NCBI GenBank assembly: GCA_021399435.1 | Contig: JAJTUP010000003.1 | Span: forward strand, 1,984,001-2,048,000 | Origin: Diaporthe sp. PMI_573 | Taxonomy: Eukaryota > Ascomycota > Sordariomycetes > Diaporthales > Diaporthaceae | Direction of reading: 5' to 3' | DNA: 64,000 nucleotides | Part shown: piece after piece, positions 47,784 to 59,700 of the stretch | How positions within the stretch are numbered: the first letter of the stretch is position 1 | Layout of the letters: each line of letters starts with the position of its first letter | The notes under the pieces: model-generated | Seen by the model: the letters and a program-made list of their open reading frames with translations, nothing else | The model's database searches: none | What the model was told of the DNA's origin: nothing | Program-made: the position numbers and the translations under genes

Positions 47784-50700
47784 ATGTCAGTCGACTTCAG
47801 TTCCTTGACGCCGGCCGAACAACAGGCGCTGCTGGACGGTCCCGCCCTAGCACCCCCAGCAGGTGTAGTTCCAGACTTCGACTCTCCTCCAAACAAGAGC
47901 GACTTGGCAAATGCGATCTACAGTGTTTGCTTTGCCTTGGGGTCACTCGTTGTTTTCCTACGGGCGTACAGTACTTGGTATTGTGCTCGAAAAGCGTATA
48001 CTGGCGATTGTGAGACATGAGTCCGACGTATCATTTACCTGTTGTGGATTTGGTGACCGTTGAAGGGACCGCACGCCCGGCCCGGCTGTGGCCAATCAGA
48101 AGGGCCGGTCTGGCTTAGTCAGCAGAGGGCTGGCTACTACACCAAGTACTTCGGCGCCCACAATGGCGATGCCCTCTCTACTTCCTTCCGTAGCAAGAAT
48201 CAAACCCGTACCCAAACACGTACGGTAGTTCCTTTTACTCGCCCCTATTTGCACGTACAAAGACCCCCTGACCTAAGGCATCAGGGCCGTACCAATACTA
48301 ATCAGTAATTAACTACCCTGTCAGTCCCTGATAGCTAGGTCCGAGGAGGTAGATCTATTACTAAACCTTCGTCAACCTTATTAGCCAGCAAGTAGTCAAC
48401 AGCCGACAAAGTAGACCGCAATATCTACGCTATATAATTGAAAAAAAGTAGCTACTACTGACTGGTAACTAGACTAGGTAGTCGTCATTACTAGTACCCT
48501 AGGAGATCCAGCTACTAAAGACTAGAAGTTCCTTCCTGGCAAAGCCCCCGGAAAGCCGGGTACTATACCACAAAGTATTATGAGAAGCAACCATTGCCCT
48601 TACAAACCTGCTTGTGCTACCAACAATCTTCTACACAAAGAACTAACTATTTAGCAGTACATACCATCACGCCTTCCCTATGATATATCCCTTCTCTTAA
48701 GTAAAGGGCACTCTTACAACCTTGCCCCTCACCCCTTCTCCTTCTTCTACAAAAGGGCTTCTCACTAGACGGTAGCCTTCTTGCTACCTAAACGACGGCT
48801 GGCGGGGTAGGTGCTGACCTTAAGTACTTACCCTACCGTTTATACACAAACCTCTTGCCCAGGCCCCCTTATACTCCCTTAGCTGCTTAGCACAGCTGCC
48901 CAGAATACCCAAAACTATGCCTGGAACACCAAAACCCTTACCTATTCCTTTTTTGTTGCATTTAGTAGTATATGACCAAGATAACTACTTAAAAGGGCAA
49001 CTCTATCTATCAGACTATGCAGTAATAGGTGCCGTTTACTAATAACCATCACCTATAGGTAAATAGTTCTTGTACCAGTCATAAGCCGTAGCAGTGAGTG
49101 TCACAATACCTTCTTTTCTATAAATCTAAGGCCACCGGGAAGGCTACAGCTACCTTGTTGCTACTAACAACAATGCCCCTACCCTGGTACCATTACTGCT
49201 GTTTGGTAGTAGTGGGTAATAGTGTCTCTCTCTCTTTCTCTCTCTTATTTAGATCTCTTTATTACTTGTTATTACAGTAGTATACTAGTTCTCGTCACTA
49301 CTACTACTTGCCTAGTTGCCGCAGATAATGGTATACTAGCTCTCGTTACTACTACTTGCGTCAAAGCCAACATTACTAACTATAGCAGCAGTAGCTCCTC
49401 TGCCTTTTTTGCCTTCAGCTTATTTACCTTTACCTTTTCCTCCTTCTTCTAGTCTCCCAAAAGTAAATAAATAAACCACCTACTAAAGAAGCGTGAATAT
49501 TGTAGTAGCTAGTCCTCTTCCTTCTTTTTCTACTAGTTCTTCTTCTAGTAGTCTTCTTCCTTTAATAGGCCAAAATAGCTATCCTTAACCATAATAGAAA
49601 CTACACCCATAGTGGTTAGTCCCCTTTTTTCTTCATGCTTAAAAAACAAGACCTTCCTTAACTATAATAGGAACTACACCTATAGTAGCTAGTCCTCCCC
49701 CTTCTCCTTTACCTAACCCACAGGAAGGATGACTGTAAAGACTTAAGTTAAATTAGTTAGACTCTCCTCCTCCCCTTTCTTTCCTTTAAACCATAGGAAG
49801 GGTAACTATAAAGATACAAGTCAGATCAATCAGTTAGTATCCTGGATTTAGATTTTCACAGCTGGCCTAGAAACAATAGGCAATAGCCAGAACCTCTTCT
49901 TCTTTGTCCCAGAGTATACCTTTAGCAGCAGGCACCACCCTAGCTAAGGAGTAGGACTATGTAGACCTCCTTAGGGCCCACCTCAATATCCTTTACTAAT
50001 AATATACTATCCCAGTAATAAGCTAGGCCCATGTTAACCACTCCCTATAGGAAGCCCCAAGCAACCCTTCAAGCCAAGACCCTACCTAGATAACAACATA
50101 CCTGCTTAGGGTACTAGACAAGCTATAGGAAATTCACATTATTAATAACAAACTTCTCGGCAAGTATCAAACCTATTTTAAGGGGTGGACTCTTGATAGC
50201 TTCAAAGTTACTAAGAGCCACTAGTAATTAGAGCTCCAGCGCTTCCTCCAGGCCCACAGCATCTACACCAGCAATATAAGGAGCACCCGTGTTACTAACC
50301 AACTATTTACCCTCCTTAAAGAAGACTATTACCCTAAGTAGCTAGAAGACAAAGCCCGTGAGGTTAAATTTATACCTAAGTTAAAAATAGCACAACAATT
50401 TCAAAGACTACCCAGAAAAGATATATAAATACCTGTTCCTTCTACCCTAGGCAGTGCCTCTTTCCCTGCTATTATTATCGAGTTGATAGAACGACCAACC
50501 CAGCTACCCCTAACTACACCGGGCTCGGCGGTTGCCTAGCAAAACGTTACTCCAGGCCTGGCAAGCCAACAAATATTACGTGCCCCAGGGACCCTATATA
50601 CCCAAAACAACCCTCTTTAGCCCAAGGCTCCATACAACCCTCGGGAGGAATACCTAGCCCAGACACTAATACTATACTACTATCAGCCCCAACTATGGAA

Positions 50701-53700
50701 CAACTATTAGGGCCTCCCCCCTTGTTATATACCCAACGTTTAAATAGAGCCAGAATAGATAGCTTGCTTTCTTAAGAGCTAGAACCTAGTATAAAAGTAG
50801 AGTAGTAACCTGTATAACCTCTTAGATAATAAAATCAAGGTATTCTTAAACATCTACTACTTTAATAAGGTCGACCCTAGCTAATTTCATATCCTACTTT
50901 CCTAGATTCTCACTAGCTATACCGAAAAGTACTATCTTACATATATTAGTGTTAACAATAGCTTTGCCCAGGCATACACCAAGCTAAAGACCTATTTTAA
51001 TACCAATACTAACCGTTAGTAGTACTTTAGTGACTAGACTGGCCTAACCTTTTCTAATATGCGCGAAGACCCTAAAAATGCTAAGAGGAACCCATAGAAA
51101 GTACTATAAGCCCTATTAGACAAGCTTCAGCTATGCTAACAGGTACTTAGCTATAGCTACAAGGGTAACGATACTCTTAGAATAACCGTTCTTCACGCCT
51201 ACAAGGGCGTGCTAGACTTCAAATATATACTATTTACACCCTTGGCCCCATACAAGAAGCTATTCTAAGACCTCCACACCTCTCTTAATCTAAGTCTAAA
51301 GTATAAGCAGCCTTCTTAACACTTTCTTACTAGTTCCGGCCTATTTGCTGCTAAAGGCAACAACAAGACTTACTATCTTGATCGCCGCTATACTAACAAT
51401 AAGCAGAGCAGCTATAGTGCCCCCAAAAGGGCCACCATATACCCACTACCACTACAGCAGGGAGCCTCTTAACTACTAGACCCAACTAAGAAACATTACT
51501 TTATATATGGCAAAGAAGGTTGTTAGTCTACTAACTATATAACCAAAGAATACCAGCATACCTATTGTTAGTTCCTAATGGCCTATAAGTATGCCTAAGA
51601 GGCTGCCTATAGCAGCAAAGTTAATACCTTCTTGGCTGGTATAGAGGATGCTAAAAGCATGCCTACTAGCTAAGTAACTACTGCCGAAAAAGATAATAAT
51701 AGTAGCTATATGGCTTACTACTTTCTGATGGATTTAGCCTTTCTCTATTATCTTAACCCCTCACCAGTAGAGAAGCCCGAGAATAGTGACAAGACTATTA
51801 CCGGCATCTTTCTTCTCAAAGACCAATACTCTTGCCACAAATTTTAGGGTATTATGCCTAATACGGACACAGCTAAATACTCTATGGTAAGCTACAACTA
51901 GTACTTAGCCCTCCAGCAAGAGGACCTGAAAGTTAGCCTGGATTTATTATATGCTGACAAAGCTACTATAAGGTTTGGTAAAGGGCCACATTCTTTATCA
52001 AAAGGTACAACTACTATTATGTTATGAACTAACACGATGGCACCCAGGGGACCCGTTTTGATGACCCCGGCAATTAGAATTAGATGCCATGATGTAACCC
52101 CGTAGGTACTTGAGGGCGAAGTCAACAAAGCATGCCAAGGCCAGGGTTAGGGTCAGGCTCGTAAGGCTTGCTTGTAAGCCTGACGAGCTAGCTTGACAAG
52201 TAAATTGTCGAGCCTTATACCCTAGATCGTAGACTTGCCTTGTAAGCTAGCAAGCTACTGAAGAGTCGGAATATATAAGGATATAGTTATTACTATAAGT
52301 AGATAGCTTTTATAGAATAGACTCTTTAGTTGTTAATCTAAGTATTTAGTCTAATAACTGGATAGCCTTATAGCTAGTGATTATACTTGAAGAATTATTG
52401 TGTCTTATACTATATAGTTAAGTATTACCTCTATGCTGTATTGTTAATATAAACTTTATAGGTTACTGACTGAACCCTATAAAGGTTTAGTGTGATTATT
52501 ATATTTTGACGACTCTTGTTTAGTACGGCTATGTGGTTACTGATTGTATAATATTAATGATATAATGGTGCCTTAGACTCTTACTGCCTCCTAGGTTGCC
52601 TAGACTAAGGCTGACCCTATTAAGGAAATGGGTGATTAGATTGGCTAACTCTAGCAGGAGATTATGTGTCTCTATATGCTCTAGCAAGCTAAGGCTTTTA
52701 AGATAGATAAGCCTGGCCCCTATAAGGGAGACAAGGGAACCCTCTAGGGGTTCCTTATATAGTGTTGCGCCTACTTCAAGTATAACTACCTCTAGTTTAA
52801 AATCTACCATGACAAGATTATCTTTACTGGATATTGTCTTGAAGGGAATGTACTTGCTTGGTTTAAACCTACTCTAAGGGACTATCTGGAGAATGATGAA
52901 AAAGACTAGGATGATAATACTAAGAAAATCTTTAAAATCTTCAACTACTTTGAGCAAGCTCTTAAAGATGCCTTTGGAGATCCTGATAAAGATAGGACTG
53001 CCGAAAGATAGCTTATGTAGCTTAGATAAACTGGGTCAATATTAATCTATGCAGCCTACTTTAAATAACTTACTACCTATATTAGTTGGGGAGAGGATGT
53101 ATTTATAAGCCAGTTTTATGAAGGACTTAAGGAGGATGTTAAGGATGAAATTACCAAGTTAGACTAACTTGACGACTTTGCTAAATATGTATCTATAGCT
53201 GTATGTATTGATAACTGCCTCTTTGAATAAAGGTAGGAATGATAGTGCAAGATACTTAATAACTCGTGGAAACCTTGGAACTAGCTAAATATAGGAAGGA
53301 AGTACTAGTATGGTGGTAATTTCTACAACAACTATTAATCTTAATACCAATAAGGATATAATAGCACGGCTAGTGGAACCTATTTAGGCTCTATAGAACT
53401 TGATGCGGTATAATAAAAACCAACTAGTAAAGAATGCTATAACTGCGGAAAGCCTGGATACTTTGTAAGGGAATGCCGCTAGCCTAAGAAATAATGGAAG
53501 CTAGTCTCTAAAGGACGGCGATAGGTTAATATAACTTAATAATAAGAACTATACTAGTAGTGTAGCTGTTTACTTAACGAATAATGCCTAATATACCTGG
53601 AAGGCAAGACATCTTGTATATATTAACCCAACCTTTGTGTAGAATATCTAATCTACCTTAACAAGCAGAAACCTGAGAATCTAGACGACCTACTACCTAT

Positions 53701-56700
53701 TTCTAAAAAAGTAGCAGACGCTGATAAACAATACGGAACCCTTAGTTAGACCTTCTGTTTTAACAATTAGTATATACTATACCTTTTGGAGAAAGAAGCC
53801 TCTAGATAGTTTCCTAAGAAACCTCGATAGGAATGATAGTTAGTAATAGGAAGACGAGGACTATTATACGATATAGTAATAAAGGATAGCGACTCGGATT
53901 GTTTAAGCACCGAGTACGTAGGAGCAGAAGACTCCCAGAAAGATGCCTAGAAAGAAGGTAGTCTACCGCGGACTGACTAACTAGCGAAGTAAAACGAAGA
54001 CCTAACCAAAAACCCTAACAAAAACCCCGAAAAATACCTAAGACGCAGCATCCCTATTGCTCTAGATACTAGTACTACTAGAATCGCTATTACAGGAATC
54101 TAGCTAATCTAAGCGATTAAGGAACTCAGCCAACTACCTGAGAAGCATAGAATAGGCGATAAACTATGCCTATAGCTAGGATACCTAGCATATAAGGAAA
54201 TCTCCTAGGCCTTCTGTGTTTAGAATCTTTACCATACTTACTTTAGGGAGAAAGCCAAGTTTGACCTGTTTTCTTGATATTTTAGTAAGGGACCTATTAC
54301 TAAGGTATATAAAGAAGACGAGCTCTACTACTGGAAATCTAGTAAATATAATAAGGAAAAGGCCTATGCTATCCTTACCTTGAACCCTTAACTCCTACTA
54401 GAATACCTACGTAGTAGGCGACAACCTTAAGACTGTAGATTACTAAGATGCCCTATTTATAGGGAATACAAGCTAATGAGCTAGTACCATGATTAATTAA
54501 GAAAACAATATGTTGTAAGAACCTAGACTAAGACCTAGCGAGAATCGGGAAAAGATAGTAATTGCCTGTAAGAGAACAACAGCTGATTATAGACCAACAG
54601 TCCCTGTATACAATATAGATAAGCAACTATACATATATTCTGCTAAGGGTAGAAATTAACGGAAAGATATATAGTGTACTATTGGATAGTAGCGCTTAGG
54701 GTAACTTTATATTACCAGGAATTATTAATAGAGACAAGATCTTATGGTATTAGAAGGAAGACCCCTATAGACTTAGTACTGTAGAAGGCATAGAAGTAGG
54801 ATATAGAAACAGAGTAATTAATATAGAGACTGATTATCTACCTATCTTGATCTAAGGGTATAAAATTTTTATAACTCTAGATATTATGGATATAGCACAA
54901 TATAAACTAATCTTAGGACTTCCGTGGCTAAGGGCCACGAATTCCCAAATAGATTAGACTACTGGCCAGATCTTTTGAGATAATGTAGTTCCCTAGAGGA
55001 AGGTTGCAATTAATGGTATAGGACGGAGTTTAGTTACTAAGGATAGCAAGGAAATACGCTTAAACAAACCTACGAATACCTCTAGAAGTAGTTAGGAAAG
55101 AACTCAGCTTTAGGAAAACAGAGAAGGATCAGACTACTTAAAGACCTTAAGGAAAGGCTAAAGCCAATCAATACACAGCACTATTTATAAATAAGAGACA
55201 AAGCAATACCTCCTCTACCTATATTAGCGTAAGAAATAAAGCGCCCTAGCAAGATTTAAACGAATACTAAGAGAATACTACGAGTTTAGAAAAGTGTTTT
55301 AGGAGGAACTCGATACAAGAATCCCCAAATATAGTTAATAGGATTACAAAATATCTATATAAGAAGGAAAGATACTAAAGTTTTATAAAATCTACAAACT
55401 TAACAAAGAATAACTTAAGGTACTTAGGGAATACCTAGATGAAAACCTTAGGAAAGGATATATATGATCTTTAAGGTCTCTAGCAGGATACCCGATTTTA
55501 TTTATACCTAAGAAAAACGGTAAATTACAACTCTGTATAGATTATTGATAGCTTAATAATATTACTATTAAGAATTAATACCCGCTATTCCTTATTAAGG
55601 AACTACAAGACTGACTACAAAGAGTATAATGGTTTACAGCCCTCGACCTTAAAGGAGCCTATAACCTTATCTAAATAAAGAAAGGAGAAGAATAGAAAAC
55701 TGTATTTTATATTTGCTATAGATATTATAAATACACGGTTATGCCTTTTAGATTAACCAATATACTAGCATTATTCTAAGAAATAATTAATTATATTCTA
55801 TATAAATACCTTAATGTTATCGTTATTGCCTATCTAGACGATATCTTTATCTTCTTATAGATCCTTAAAGAACATAAAGAATACATTAAGCTAGTACTTT
55901 AGAAACTTTAGGATGTAGATCTTCTAGTAGAACTAGAAAAAAGCTTCTTCTATGTATAAAAGGTCGACTACCTTAAGTATACTATCAAACCCGGAATTAT
56001 TAGGATGTAGAAAAATAAAGTTTAAGTAATTAAGGAATAGCCTATACTAGTATATGTTAAGGACGTTAGGGTATTCCTCGGCTATACTAACTTTTATTAA
56101 TAGTTTATTAGTAGATATAGCGTAATTATAAAACCCTTTACTAACCTTACAAGGAAGGAAGTTACCTTTTAATAGACAAATAAGGAATAATATACCTTCT
56201 AAGTAATTAAAGACAAGGTTATAAAGGACCTAGTATTAGAAGAAGCAGACCTAACTAAGGAATTTGAGATATATACCGACGCCTTTAATGATGCGGTAGG
56301 TAGCAAACTTATATAAAAGAACGACAAGGGATAGACACGAATTATTACAAACTTTAGTAGAAAATTTAATAGACTAGAAACTCGCTACGCTATACTAGAT
56401 AAAGAATTTATAGTAATAGTATATGCCTTTTAAGAATAGTAATATTATTTTATTAGAGCTAAGAAATAGATCAAGCTTTATATAGATTATAAGAATCTAA
56501 CAACCTTTACTATGACTAAATAACTTAACAAAAGACAGGTTAGATATGTAGAATTCTTCTTATAATTTGATATTAAGGTTATATACGTGGATAGAATTAA
56601 GAACGCTTGAGCAGATACTCTTAGCAGGCGACCTGACTACTAGAATAAGGAATCTCTTACTAAATGAATGATCTTTAAAACTTAAGAAGACGGGAGCCTT

Positions 56701-59700
56701 ATACTTAACTGAGAACTTGACACTATATTTAGAGTTAATACTATACCTAAGGAAATATTTATTAATCTTAAAGAATAAGATAACTTGATTAAGGAAATAT
56801 ACAAAGCCTTAGTATATAGATACTAAGGCGTGTTAGCAATAGTTAAGAGAATTTAGCAAACTTACTAGATCCTAAACCTTAGACGGAGAATAGAAGAAAT
56901 TATTAGGTAATGCAACTCTTGTAATAAGAACAAGACGGCTAGGTATAAACTATATGGACTTTTGAAGCCTCTACTAGTATTTATAACTGTATGGTTATCT
57001 ATTAGTCTAGACTTTATAGTCAAGCTACCTCTCTTATAAGAACCCTTAACTAAGGTGCTCTTTGATAGCATTCTAGTAGTGGTTTGTAGACTAAGTAAGT
57101 ATATATACTTTATACTATATAAGGAAGCTAGTATAGTAGAAGAACTTGTATATATGTTCTTACGAATTATTATAAGTAATTATGGAATGCTACATGAAAT
57201 TGTATTAGATAGAGACAAGCTCTTTATATTAAACTTTTGGAAGTTACTAATAAAGTAACTCGGAGCAAAATATAAGCTCTTAACAACGGTATATCTATAA
57301 ATAGACGGATAAATAGAGCGAATTAACCAGATTATAAAATAATACCTTTGATATTATATCAACTAGTTGTAGGATAACTGGGTTGAATTGCTACTATTAG
57401 CATAGTTTGCCTATAATAGTGTAATAATTAGTATGACTAGATAGTTACCTTTTTTTATAATTTATAGGTACGAGCCTAAGGCTTACTATAAATTATTGCT
57501 AGATAACATACCGGCAGAATTAGCAGAACAAAAAGTAATAAAAATTAGATAAATCTAGAAGGATATTTAAGAAGAATTTTCTTTTGTATAGAAATAAATG
57601 GCTAATTATGTAAACTAGAAAAGAATTGAGGGACTAATTTTTAAGAAGAGAGATAAAGTCTACCTTTTTTAATAGAATATTAAAACTAAGCGCCCTAGCG
57701 ATAAGCTTGATTACAAGAAAATTAGATTATTTGAAATTTCTAAGAAACTTTCGGATACTAACTATAAACTTTTACTACCTTAAGGAATGAGATAGTACCT
57801 AGTTTTTTATATTTTATTCTTAAAACTAGTACTAGAGAACGCGAAACTCGAGATATAGATTAAGATAGTCAACAAGTATAATAAAGAATATAAAGTAGAA
57901 AGCATTATTGACTTATAATAACATTAAGAAATAATGGAATATCTTGTTAAATGGAAAGGATACGATACTAGCGAGAATATATGGGAACCAACTGAGAACC
58001 TTACTAGTTACAAGTAACTCCTTAAAGAATACTAGGCTAGGAACTTAGCTATAATTGAAATAAAGACAACCAGGACAAGGCTAACCAACTAGCTACCTAA
58101 TAATATTAGTTAACCTAGAAGATCTATAAGGCCTATAAAATGGCTAGGATAATAAACTAGTTAGAATACCTACTAGTCGAAATAAGTACTCGACTAGTCG
58201 ACCCCCTTGACTAGTTAACTGATTGACTAGTTAAGGAATACATGAAAATAAAGAAGTCGACTAGTTAACTAGCTTAACTAGTCAGCCCCTTTGACTAGTC
58301 AACCAGCTTGACCAGTTAACCTAGTTAACTAGTTAAACTAATTAATTAGTTAAAGAACTTAACTAGTTAATAACTCTACTAGTTAAGCAAGGATATATAG
58401 GCTAATGAAATAGCTACAATTTTAATTTATTAGTTAATTACTTTACCAGAAAAATATATATCAGGATTTTAGTAAGCTGCTAACAGCTATACCACTACTA
58501 ATACCCTTGATATTAGGAACATCTAAGAATATTAACTAGTTACTAATATTGTTTATTATTAAACTCTAATTAAAGATACTAACCTTACCCTTAGAATGTA
58601 ACTAAGCCTTCTGCGCTACTATATTACTAGCCTCCTTAGTAGAGCTTTGACGAGTAGCCTTGGTAGATTACTTGGCAATCTATACATACTTAGCTTCAGC
58701 TTCCTCCTTTTCTATATAATCTAACTTATCTAGATTCTACAGACCTTAGCAAATGGCCCGCGATATCTTTTTACACCATATGTGTTTTTGCTTGTATAAA
58801 TGTATAAGCTTCTCCTCTAATTCCTCGATCTTATCCTCTAGCTTCTGGTGCTAAGCCGAGATGTGTAGAAGGTCCTTTGAGTTGTTGAGCTTAAGGATGT
58901 TGTATTTTAATCGCTACTAGTAAATGTATTTGTAGTAATGACTGGAATTCTGGGTGGAAGCCTTATAGGACTCGAGGCCCTGGCTAGTATAGAAAGAGCA
59001 AGGCTGTATAGTAATGGCGTTTTGAAGAATGGAAGAAAGAAGGGAATTGCGTTATTTGACCTTTTTGGAATAATAGGATAACTTTGAAACCCGAGAATCT
59101 TTGACGTGGTCTGATATGGCGAATTAAGAAGGCGTGAATAAAGACATGGTGAAGTGGAAAGTAACTTATAAGAATACTTTTGAGGACAAAAGAAGTAAGG
59201 AGGGAGATAGTGTTATAAACTAACATGATGGTACCTAGGGGACCCGTTTTGATAACCCTGGTAATTAGAATCAGATGCCACGACGCAACCCTGTAGGTAC
59301 TTGAGGGCGAAGTTAATAAAGCATGCCAAGGCTAGGGTTAGGGTTAGGCTTGTAAGGCTTACTTGCAAGCCCGACGAGCCAGCTCGACAAGTAGATCGTC
59401 GAGCCTTACACCCTAGATTACAGACTTGCCTTGTAAGCTAGCAAGCCACTGAAGAGTCGGAATATATAAGGATATAGTTATCACCATAAGTAGATAGCTT
59501 TTATAGAACAGACTCTTTAGTCGTCAATCTAAGTATTCAGTCTAACAACTGGATAGCCTTATAGCTAGTGATTATACTTGAAGAATCATCGTGTCTTATA
59601 CTGTATAGTCAAGTATTACCTCTACGCTGTATTGCTAACATAAACCCTACAGGTTACTGACTGAACCCCACAAAGGTTTAGTGTGATCATTACATATTAC

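Larger units (their letters stand above)
52020..59694 (+). mobile_element. Ty3/gypsy chromovirus nested in the copia element
   Basis: Two LTRs of exactly 484 bases (52020-52503 and 59211-59694) start TGTTATGAACTAACACG and end TGTGATCATTACA (left copy ..ATTATTATA). A 5-base target duplication TATTA lies at 52015-52019 and 59695-59699. A purine-rich tract (AGTAAGGAGGGAGATAG) immediately precedes the 3' LTR, as expected for the plus-strand primer. Total length is 7,675 bases. It carries gag, pol with a C-terminal chromodomain, and an antisense frame before the 3' LTR. All frames are broken by TAA/TAG. Confidence 0.95.

Noticed and set aside
47784..48020. A stand-alone 78-residue gene before the copia element.
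   Set aside because: The last codons lie beyond a GTGAGA donor. The frame continues perfectly at 63152, so this is exon 1 of the SAT4-like gene.
52565..58030. Reading TAA/TAG as glutamine, i.e. a reassigned genetic code, because many long frames become open.
   Set aside because: Host genes in the same window (PKS, SDR, CPS1/DIP2) use CAA/CAG normally and end at TAA/TAG/TGA. The pattern is confined to transposons and fits RIP.
58984..59226. An 80-residue minus-strand gene.
   Set aside because: It is a different reading frame over the antisense coiled-coil remnant and the start of the 3' LTR. The adjacent frame has the coherent sequence.
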